A stretch of 7,185 bases of DNA, taken from Bacteroidia bacterium. GTDB taxonomy: Bacteria; Bacteroidota; Bacteroidia; Flavobacteriales; NORP286. Each line of letters begins with the position of its first letter. Positions within the stretch are counted from its first letter, which is position 1. A model generated the notes under the pieces. The model was given only the letters and a program-made list of their open reading frames with translations, was not told the DNA's origin and made no database searches. Made by a program: the position numbers and the translations under genes. Of this stretch, positions 1-6,289 are shown one piece after another. Where the stretch lies: positions 1 to 7,185 of the forward strand of contig JAESTI010000378.1 in assembly GCA_016763665.1 (NCBI GenBank), given 5' to 3'.

Positions 1-760
1 CAAGATTGCACTCAGCCCAATGAGGTATCCCACTTTCTGATGCAGTTTTCACCTGGGGGTCTTTAAAACTACAAGATGAGAGTAGTTTTTTTAAAGAATA
101 TTGATCATACATCCATTGATGAATTTCCCCTCCCATTCTAAACTTTCCGATATGAAAATAATTATAATATCTATTTTTTATTAATACCTTATTCATTTGA
201 TCCTGAAAATTTCTTTTTAGTTTTCCCAGTTTCTTTTTTAAGGTTGCTTTTTCAAGTTGACCTTCTCTATTTTGGGTCTGAGAAAATTCCTTACCCATAC
301 GTTTATTTATGAATTCTGCGTTAGGCAAATCATTTCGGCTCATGAGTTCCCCCATATGGCCACCAGGATGATTTCTTACTGTTTGATCAAACAATTCTAA
401 TAACATCCATTCGTAATCAGGTTCTGCTTGTTTTTCACCGTTCTGAACGGCTTCCAGCTTTTCTAAATACAAACGTGTGATCTGTTCTAGATCCGGAACA
501 GCTATACGAATAATCCCACCGGATTGTAAAGCACGATAACATTCATCAATGAACGATTTTGCTTTATCCTTTGAAAAATGTTCCAATACATGGGAGTGAT
601 ATATTACTTCAAAACTATTATCGGCAAACGGTATACCATTTAGAAGGTTATGACTTATTACATGCTCTGAAGAAGATGAAAAGTCTATATTGGTCCAATC
701 AGGATGAAACCGTAATCCACAACCTAGGTTAAGATATTTTAACTTAGAAGTTATCTGCAT
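1..760 (-). CDS. Class I SAM-dependent methyltransferase (Methyltransf_11-like), 3' end cut by the window edge
   Basis: Translating the minus strand from the ATG at 760 gives 253 uninterrupted codons to the left edge, so the C-terminus is missing. An in-frame TGA lies just upstream (codon at 773-775), so this is the first possible ATG. The N-terminus has the SAM-binding loop LNLGCG (residues 10-15), the acidic strand-2 residue in NID (Asp26) and motif HSHVLEH (about 55-61). The signature IRIAVPDLE follows near residue 84. A basic helical stretch (about 150-195) precedes GGEIHQWMYDQYSLKKLL (about 210-226), which is typical of methyltransferases from polysaccharide loci. It is probably cytosolic and acts on a sugar or lipid-linked glycan, but the acceptor cannot be read from sequence. 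It starts 12 bases after the TylF-like gene and is surely cotranscribed with it. No convincing Shine-Dalgarno precedes the start. Confidence 0.85.
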   Translation of the reverse strand, partial: MQITSKLKYLNLGCGLRFHPDWTNIDFSSSSEHVISHNLLNGIPFADNSFEVIYHSHVLEHFSKDKAKSFIDECYRALQSGGIIRIAVPDLEQITRLYLEKLEAVQNGEKQAEPDYEWMLLELFDQTVRNHPGGHMGELMSRNDLPNAEFINKRMGKEFSQTQNREGQLEKATLKKKLGKLKRNFQDQMNKVLIKNRYYNYFHIGKFRMGGEIHQWMYDQYSLKKLLSSCSFKDPQVKTASESGIPHWAECNL

Positions 761-772
761 TCTTAAAAAAAT

Positions 773-1540
773 TCACAATTTAATTCCTATTCTTCCTGTA
801 TAGTCTATTCTATTAAGTAAGATTTGCTGATCAGATTGCGAAAAATATTCATCCACAGCTTTCCGCGAACCGCTCCAATGTCCATAATCATCTATTATTA
901 AAACACCACTTGCTTCTAATAATGGATAAAGCTGTTTCATTTCATGACTAGTGGATTCATACCAATCAGTGTCCAAACGCAGCAAACTTATCTGAGCAGG
1001 AATAGTCTCAGGAATAGTATTTTCAACTTTCCCTTTCACAAATACAAGGTTTTCTTTAGGATAACCGGTACTTTCTAAATTTTTTTTAACCTCATCAAGT
1101 GTCTCATAACACCAAACCGAATTAATGTCGTTGGTCTTGGAGTGTTGAGCCAATAACTCGTCAGCAGATTTTCCATGCAAGTCTATATCTTTCCCGGTTG
1201 GCTCTGACATACCCTCAAATGTGTCATATAAAAATAACTTATTTTCTACATTGTTAAACTTCATCAATGAAAGAGCCATCAACATAGAACTTCCACCTCT
1301 CCAAACACCACATTCTACAAAATCCCCTTTGATATTATTTTGACAAATATACTCCACTCCTTTATATAGAGCGTACATTCTTTCAATAGAAGTCATTGTA
1401 TATGAACTACATCTATTGTAGATCTCTATAAATTCCTTTTCCATGTCAACAGGTACACCTACACCACCAGATTTGACAATATTATAACCCAATTTTCTGG
1501 CGCCCTGTTTAATGATTTTTCCTAGCATTTCTCTTTTCAC
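773..1540 (-). CDS. TylF/MycF-family metal-dependent O-methyltransferase
   Basis: The 255-residue product matches the TylF (macrocin O-methyltransferase) family over nearly its whole length, which is the usual family size. Visible motifs are FVECGVWRGGSS (residues 74-85, SAM loop), LYDTFEGM (104-111), LRLDTDWYEST (187-197) and IIDDYG (215-220). Asp190, Asp217 and Asp218 match in spacing the magnesium ligands known from NovP, and Asp192 matches its proposed base. The metal site therefore looks intact. Family members methylate sugar hydroxyls on antibiotics or glycans, and a sugar O-methylation here is inferred. The start is uncertain. GTG at 1540 has AGGA about 11 bases upstream. An ATG at 1528 would remove four residues and lose no motif. 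It is followed after 12 bases by a second methyltransferase, suggesting sequential or alternative methylation steps. Confidence 0.86.
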   Translation of the reverse strand: MKREMLGKIIKQGARKLGYNIVKSGGVGVPVDMEKEFIEIYNRCSSYTMTSIERMYALYKGVEYICQNNIKGDFVECGVWRGGSSMLMALSLMKFNNVENKLFLYDTFEGMSEPTGKDIDLHGKSADELLAQHSKTNDINSVWCYETLDEVKKNLESTGYPKENLVFVKGKVENTIPETIPAQISLLRLDTDWYESTSHEMKQLYPLLEASGVLIIDDYGHWSGSRKAVDEYFSQSDQQILLNRIDYTGRIGIKL

Positions 1541-1606
1541 AAATTAATGTATCCTACTTCTGTCATATTGTTAGTAATGGCCGGGTATTTCACAATGTTA
1601 GATTTG

Positions 1607-1614
1607 CAAATTTA
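1607..1614 (-). promoter_or_regulatory. Candidate Bacteroidota -7 box (TAAATTTG) before the methyltransferase pair
   Basis: Read on the minus strand, this octamer fits TAnnTTTG exactly and lies about 67 bases before the TylF-like start. It overlaps the 10-base palindrome ATTTGCAAAT (1602-1611). No TTTG is found at the expected -33 distance, so support is limited. The rest of the 158-base gap (1541-1698) shows no gene and no hairpin with a T-run to end the preceding flavoprotein gene. The methyltransferases may therefore be read through as well as transcribed from here. Confidence 0.25.
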
Positions 1615-1698
1615 TAATCACATTTTAGGAAATGATGAACCGCTACTTCCATAATGTGAAACATCTGTTTAGATAATATCACAAACCATAAGATTAGT

Positions 1699-3234
1699 TT
1701 AGCACTTTACAGGCTGTTCTGAAGGTTCTTTAAGCCTTTCTTTTGCAGTGAGTGTAGTTTTATTCACCCTGTCATCAATCATTTCCTTTCTCTTCTTTAA
1801 TTTTTCATCTTCCTGGTCTTTTGCTGTGCTCAGAATATAACCTACAGGTTTGTACTTTATATGTTCTACCCCATCAGAGTATACAACCAGTTTTCCTTTA
1901 ACGGCTCTTCTAATCTTATCATTAAGGTGTATAAAATCATTAATAATCTGCTCCCTATTTAAATCTGCACCATCCTTAACATACGCAATTAAAGGTTTTG
2001 AGAGAATAGTATGATGTCGCAATATTGAAGTCATCATCCTGATATTCAAGTTTTCATTGCTTCCAATTTCTTCTATAATGAATGGAGCTGCTATCACATC
2101 ACTTAATACATAATCTCCTCTTCTAATATACCTTGTCCTTTCCATAAATCTTTGATAGGTGGTAATAAGTCCGTCTCGGTTTACAGGACAATATGCTACC
2201 GGAATAATAGCATCAGTATTAATCAATTCATTATGCAATAAGTCAAGATCATCGGCTTTAGTTTTTATAATACATCTGTAAACTTCATCCACATCATTAT
2301 GCGTTGGACATATATCACATGCCAGGCATCTATAAATATTTTTTGTAGATATATCAATTATACTGGCTGATAAATTTTTAATCCCAGAATCTGCAACTAA
2401 TTTTTTGATATAATTTAAAGCAACACCATCCTTATCCTGCATAAGCCAAAAAGTGATCTTATGTTCATTTTTTAAGGTCATATTATCACCAGCCTTTAAC
2501 ATATGAGCAACTCTTGCAATTCTTCTTCCCGTACCCATTGAAGTATTTAATCCATATGTATCTTTGGGCATGGTACCAATATCTCCGGCATGACCTGTCC
2601 CACCATATTGTGAAGTAGTTTCAGAATCATTACCCACTCCAAGAATTCCGCAATTAAGAAGATCTAATAACTGATAGATCAGGGTAGTTTCCTGTCCACC
2701 ATTTCGTTTAGCTCCAACAGCAATTCCAGCATAGACTTTAGTGCTCAATTTTTCTTTAAAATCTTTGTCCTTCCTGATAAGATTAATAAAAGATTGAGAT
2801 AAGGAACTCCTATCTCCAAAATATACTGGTGTAGATATTACAAATCCATCTGCCTCCAGCACCTGCTTTTTTAAAGCATCAATATCAATTTCTCTTTTGG
2901 ATTCCGTAAAATACTCGCTTAACGAAAGATGGGAAATTTCTGCACCTAATTGATGAGCAGACCACAATGTAGCAGCCAATGCAATTTCAGAGTTACTTAA
3001 TCCTCGATCACCTTTTAGTTTTTTTAGGTTTTTATACATCTCATCAAAAGAAGCATTATCCTTACGCCCGGCATCAACGAAATTATTGAGATGTGTTTCT
3101 GCTTCCTGTGTTAGATATGCATTTAATGCATCCTCATTATTGATCGCTTTTAGATCATCAATTAAAGATACATTGCCAAGTCCTCTCCTGGCATTTCTTA
3201 AACTGGCAGATATGCCTAATATTTTAATACTCAT
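1699..3234 (-). CDS. Tandem two-domain flavodoxin-like / NAD(P)H-dependent FMN reductase-family protein
   Basis: The 511-residue protein contains two flavodoxin-fold halves, about twice the usual length of an FMN reductase. Half one (about 3-245) opens with KILGISASLRN. It then has SNSEIALAATLWSAHQLGAEI, the flavin-binding STPVYFGDRSSLSQSF (134-149) and GAKRNGGQETTL (174-185). Some 60 extra residues (about 15-77) split the first strand-loop from helix 1. Half two (about 258-465) opens with KITFWLMQDKDG and carries Cys303, Cys306 and Cys309 in CxxCxxC, then Cys321 and ADDL. That resembles the CigC..C..DDM region of NADPH-dependent FMN reductases and, more loosely, iron-sulfur flavoproteins. 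The AYCPVNRDG stretch (347-355) would be its flavin loop. A charged, Lys/Glu-rich tail (about 470-511) ends in Cys. No signal peptide is seen. Substrate and role are unknown. A redox step on a glycan or nucleotide-sugar precursor is only inferred from the neighbours. Confidence 0.75.
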   Translation of the reverse strand: MSIKILGISASLRNARRGLGNVSLIDDLKAINNEDALNAYLTQEAETHLNNFVDAGRKDNASFDEMYKNLKKLKGDRGLSNSEIALAATLWSAHQLGAEISHLSLSEYFTESKREIDIDALKKQVLEADGFVISTPVYFGDRSSLSQSFINLIRKDKDFKEKLSTKVYAGIAVGAKRNGGQETTLIYQLLDLLNCGILGVGNDSETTSQYGGTGHAGDIGTMPKDTYGLNTSMGTGRRIARVAHMLKAGDNMTLKNEHKITFWLMQDKDGVALNYIKKLVADSGIKNLSASIIDISTKNIYRCLACDICPTHNDVDEVYRCIIKTKADDLDLLHNELINTDAIIPVAYCPVNRDGLITTYQRFMERTRYIRRGDYVLSDVIAAPFIIEEIGSNENLNIRMMTSILRHHTILSKPLIAYVKDGADLNREQIINDFIHLNDKIRRAVKGKLVVYSDGVEHIKYKPVGYILSTAKDQEDEKLKKRKEMIDDRVNKTTLTAKERLKEPSEQPVKC

Positions 3235-3271
3235 GTTGCGTTTATCTATGTTTTGATTGCTCTATTCTAAT

Positions 3272-3283
3272 TTTTCCGGAAAA
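3272..3283. repeat. 12-base perfect palindrome TTTTCCGGAAAA upstream of the flavoprotein gene
   Basis: The palindrome is centred about 43 bases before the flavoprotein ATG and downstream of the candidate promoter on the same strand, so it would lie in the leader or act as an operator. The stem is A/T with a CCGG centre, too tight to form a good RNA hairpin, so a protein-binding DNA site is more likely than a terminator. This rests on sequence symmetry alone. Confidence 0.3.
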
Positions 3284-3382
3284 GTTTCATTTATCTTTGA
3301 TAACTGACAGTATCTTAAACACTTACTGATTCAATATCATTCATATAATGCTCACTCACACTCACATATTGTAAATAATCAG

Positions 3383-3416
3383 CAAAAATATAAAAAATAC
3401 CTCTATTATTAGAAAA
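3383..3416 (-). promoter_or_regulatory. Candidate Bacteroidota promoter for the flavoprotein gene
   Basis: On the minus strand, TATTTTTG (3390-3383) fits the -7 consensus TAnnTTTG. A degenerate -33 element, TTTTC (3416-3412), sits 21 bases upstream instead of a true TTTG. The predicted start near 3376 would leave a leader of about 140 bases. This is the only exact -7 match on this strand in the 290-base gap 3235-3524, which otherwise holds no gene. The gap also contains a short CTCA/CACA-rich tract at 3351-3366. Confidence 0.35.
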
Positions 3417-3498
3417 GATACCCTTTATTATAATTGTCACATATGTTGTTTATTTATTATTTAGTCAGCAATCCTTATTCATAATACTTTTTCTTAAT

Positions 3499-3519
3499 CA
3501 ACATTTTGAATTAATGTTG
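3499..3519 (-). terminator. Weak stem-loop just after the formyltransferase-fusion stop codon
   Basis: CAACATT and AATGTTG form a 7-base-pair stem around a 7-base loop, starting about six bases past the TAA at 3527-3525. On the transcribed strand it is followed by ATTAAGAAAAAG and not by a U-run, so it is not a classical intrinsic terminator. It could protect the mRNA 3' end or attenuate transcription before the next unit. The stem is AT-rich and could be chance. Confidence 0.25.
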
Positions 3520-3524
3520 TGCAT

Positions 3525-5225
3525 TTAACTTACAAGTTTCACTGTTTTTTTTAATACCTGCGAAATCTTAAATCTTAAAAAATTAATATTACTAAAGACA
3601 AATACTTCTCTACATCCATCTACTAACGTAAACATGCCGCAGTCGCTTAATGTATGGATTTTGTCTGAAAAAAATGAGTCCTTGTAAGGTTCAATAGTTT
3701 TGATGGGTATCTCTTCAAATTCTGTTTTAGACAGTTTGACTATTTTATTAATTATGATACTACCTTCCTCTTTTTCAGCATAATTCATACCTGGTCTAAA
3801 CAGATCGCCATTATCCATAAATAGATTCCCTGCACACCTTGCAGATCGTACATCGGTTTTTACAGGATTTTTAGGGTGTGCATTCCAAACCCCGAACAAC
3901 TCGTCAGCATAAAATACATTCAAATTGTAATGTACCCCATCATTCTTATCTGAGGTAAAAAGCCACCATATTCCATCATAATTTAATATAACACTATCAA
4001 CTCCAGCAAAATTATCAATAAGAACTTTTTTCTTTTCCCATTTTTTTGGAAAATCTACAGCTTCATAAATAGAAATATTGTTTTCTTTAAAACATTCAGG
4101 TATTATATAATATTTATCTTCATGTTTTAACGTATATGGATATGATAAATGGAAATCTCTATCAATTACAGTGCAATTATCAGCATATTCTCCATTATAA
4201 TAAGATACATAATTAATTACGCCTTTAGAGTCTTTATAAGGGTAACATTCGTAAAAAATATGAATTTTTGATTTATCGTTCTCATCAACAATAGCAAAAG
4301 GATCTGCGTTAAACTTGCTCTTTGTGTTAAGGGGAAGCCAATCTACAATTGGATTCTTATCATTTAAAAAACTAGTAATATTTTCTTTTACTATACCAAT
4401 ATTCCAATACGATAGGTAAAATAAAGACTTATATATCTTAATTATTTTCAGTACAGCAGTTCTAGTTATATAAATTAGAAATTGCAGATTTGTCGGAGCA
4501 CGGTATATTGCTGCATTTGTTTTAGACGGTTCTTTATTAAAACAATCTGTATGTCCGTTTTTAATATCTATACATAATTGAGTCGGCCATTTTGATGACT
4601 CATGGTAAAGCTGATCTCTATTTTTCGTATAAGATAGTAGTGTTTTTAAATATCCCTTCTTCAAAATGATACCGCCATCCAATTTATCTGTGAGTTTTTG
4701 CAGAATTCCACCAGTTATATTGTCATTATGATATATTTCCCAAAAGCATGGCGGACCTCCTCTATATTTTTGTTCATCATCATGGTGGAAAGACCACACA
4801 CCAAATTTTGCAACGTTCAATATTTCTCCTCGGATAATACCAAATCCAAGCCTTAATATAAAATCCAGGTCATGGGACTTAATAGATTCTATGTCTGCCT
4901 CTTCAAAATACTCTGAATACTTACCTTTTAAGATCGGCTTGCAATAAATTTTATTTGCTTCGGCTAATTCTTCGCATAGATCTGTCTCCTTTATGGTCGT
5001 AAATTTTTTTTTAATAAAATAATAATAAACAGTCCATAATATATTTTGGAACTTTAGCTTTTTTAATATTCGTTTGCTTAAAATTTCGTTTTCAGTCTCT
5101 TTGATAATAAGTAGTTTACAAGATACCCCATCTAATTTTACAAGATTTAATATTGCATTGGCTTGCCATAATGGGAACGTTGTTCCAAAACCCATAATTC
5201 CAAACGTAACTTCCTTTTTTTCCAT
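3525..5225 (-). CDS. Formyltransferase-like domain fused to a GINT1-type five-bladed propeller domain
   Basis: The 566-residue protein is a fusion. Residues about 5-200 resemble the formyltransferase N-terminal fold of methionyl-tRNA and sugar N-formyltransferases. They include GIMGFGTTFP (9-18), FHHDDEQKYRGGPPCFWEIY (146-165) and KLDGG (181-185). His147 and Asp183 align with the catalytic His and Asp, but the preceding catalytic Asn is Ser145. Residues about 290-545 match the glucosamine inositolphosphorylceramide transferase 1 N-terminal (GINT1_N) propeller. They include FNADPFAI (305-312), HLSYPYTL (359-366), YYIIPECF (372-379), GVDSVILNYDGIWWLF (408-423) and SARCAGNLF (461-469). Residues about 245-275 form a hydrophobic, basic linker that could touch membrane. 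The likely role is formyl or acyl transfer to an amino sugar, with the propeller binding or processing glycan, but neither is proven. The ATG shares one base with the previous stop (TAATG), which fixes the start and implies coupling. Confidence 0.82.
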   Translation of the reverse strand: MEKKEVTFGIMGFGTTFPLWQANAILNLVKLDGVSCKLLIIKETENEILSKRILKKLKFQNILWTVYYYFIKKKFTTIKETDLCEELAEANKIYCKPILKGKYSEYFEEADIESIKSHDLDFILRLGFGIIRGEILNVAKFGVWSFHHDDEQKYRGGPPCFWEIYHNDNITGGILQKLTDKLDGGIILKKGYLKTLLSYTKNRDQLYHESSKWPTQLCIDIKNGHTDCFNKEPSKTNAAIYRAPTNLQFLIYITRTAVLKIIKIYKSLFYLSYWNIGIVKENITSFLNDKNPIVDWLPLNTKSKFNADPFAIVDENDKSKIHIFYECYPYKDSKGVINYVSYYNGEYADNCTVIDRDFHLSYPYTLKHEDKYYIIPECFKENNISIYEAVDFPKKWEKKKVLIDNFAGVDSVILNYDGIWWLFTSDKNDGVHYNLNVFYADELFGVWNAHPKNPVKTDVRSARCAGNLFMDNGDLFRPGMNYAEKEEGSIIINKIVKLSKTEFEEIPIKTIEPYKDSFFSDKIHTLSDCGMFTLVDGCREVFVFSNINFLRFKISQVLKKTVKLVS

Positions 5226-6289
5226 TATGATTGATGGATATCCATATTCATATTAACTGATAAAGATTTAACAGTTAATCTGGTCAATATATCAAAATCT
5301 ATTTCAGGAGGTGCAGTGACTTTTATTTTACCATCACTACATAGCATCGGCTCTTTAATTATTGCAGCAGTTTGTTTTAAGAAGCCATTTATTTCAGAAT
5401 CATTTTGCAGACCTGAATGGTTATATATAAGCGCTTCATCATAGGAGCCGAGATCAGATTGCACACCATTGCCAAAAATAACTTCCAGATTATTTTTTCG
5501 AGCCAACTCAATTAGGTTTAAAGTATTTTCTGGAGAACAGTGTTTAAATAACTTTAATTTAACATACTTAGCGCAACCCAATTCAGCGGTCTTTATTATA
5601 TCCTGTTCTTGCCAAATTGATTCATCAAGCATTAGAGGGATGGAGGTTTGCCTCACCATAGTTGACATTTCATCCCATTTATCCGGCTTAAAAGGTTGTT
5701 CAAATAACTCAATTTGAGTAGGATCAAGAGTACTAAAAAGCTCTTTGCAAGAGTTAAATTCGTATCCCTGATTAGCATCAATTCGCAGTTTTGTATCCGA
5801 ATTGATTATACTTTGAATAAACTGTATTTTTTTTAAATCCTCTAATACATTGCCCTTTACTTTTATTTTGATCGTTTTGTGCCCATTTTGAATGTAATTA
5901 CTAATTTGATCTTCTATTATTTGAGGATCATCCGAAGAAACGATCCCAATTATAGGAATTGAGCATTTGTTAAAAGGTATTGGGCTTATTAACTTATTAA
6001 AAGCTGTAAGGGGAGCAGAAGCGGCAAAAGGATATTTAACAGCCTCTGATTGAATAATATTGATCAATTTTTTTATTGAAGAAGAAGCAGATATCCATTC
6101 TTCTATTTTGTTCCAAATTGCATCCGGGTATTCCCATGAATAACCAGGTAAGGCAGTTGCTTCCCCAAAAAAATGTTGGTCATTATAAAAATAATGAACT
6201 ATAAAAGTATCGAAGTGCGAAACTTCGCCAAAGGCCAATTTATATGGCTGTTTGAGTGGGATATTCAGATAATATAAATTCAGTTCCAT
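5225..6289 (-). CDS. Enolase-superfamily enzyme, muconate-lactonizing/dipeptide-epimerase-like subgroup
   Basis: The 354-residue product has the usual subgroup length, with an alpha+beta capping domain (about 1-110) and then a barrel. Barrel motifs are KIKVK (Lys141 and Lys143 as the KxK pair), RIDANQGY (Asp171), ELFEQPF (Glu197), LDES (Asp222) and KLKLFK (Lys246). The metal ligands and both catalytic lysine sites therefore look present. Such enzymes abstract an alpha-proton from a carboxylate for epimerisation, cycloisomerisation or dehydration. The C-terminal DxD found in classical Ala-Glu-type dipeptide epimerases appears as Glu-Ile-Asn (299-301), so the substrate is probably different. 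The ATG at 6289 is chosen because it overlaps the ATP-grasp stop as TGATG. A TTG one codon earlier is possible but less likely. An AAGG lies about 11 bases upstream. The C-terminal end overlaps the next gene's start. Confidence 0.83.
   Translation of the reverse strand: MELNLYYLNIPLKQPYKLAFGEVSHFDTFIVHYFYNDQHFFGEATALPGYSWEYPDAIWNKIEEWISASSSIKKLINIIQSEAVKYPFAASAPLTAFNKLISPIPFNKCSIPIIGIVSSDDPQIIEDQISNYIQNGHKTIKIKVKGNVLEDLKKIQFIQSIINSDTKLRIDANQGYEFNSCKELFSTLDPTQIELFEQPFKPDKWDEMSTMVRQTSIPLMLDESIWQEQDIIKTAELGCAKYVKLKLFKHCSPENTLNLIELARKNNLEVIFGNGVQSDLGSYDEALIYNHSGLQNDSEINGFLKQTAAIIKEPMLCSDGKIKVTAPPEIDFDILTRLTVKSLSVNMNMDIHQS

Noticed and set aside
1588..1661. TTTCACA and TGTGAAA inverted pair around the gap before the TylF-like gene
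   Set aside because: The seven-base arms are 60 bases apart in AT-rich DNA, and no spacing or further symmetry supports a binding site.
3292..3299. TATCTTTG, a plus-strand match to the Bacteroidota -7 consensus
   Set aside because: No plus-strand gene follows it. It shows how easily this motif arises by chance in AT-rich DNA, which is why the other promoter calls have low confidence.
5234..5245. Palindrome ATGGATATCCAT just before the formyltransferase-fusion start
   Set aside because: It lies inside the last codons of the enolase-like gene and has no loop for an RNA hairpin. Chance is a sufficient explanation.
5074..5256. Plus-strand open frame of 60 codons
   Set aside because: It lies antisense to the start of the formyltransferase fusion, resembles no known protein and has no start signal. 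The minus-strand frame is clearly the real gene.
5469..5717. Plus-strand open frame of 82 codons
   Set aside because: It is antisense to the barrel domain of the enolase-like gene, whose catalytic motifs are read on the other strand. It is a shadow frame.
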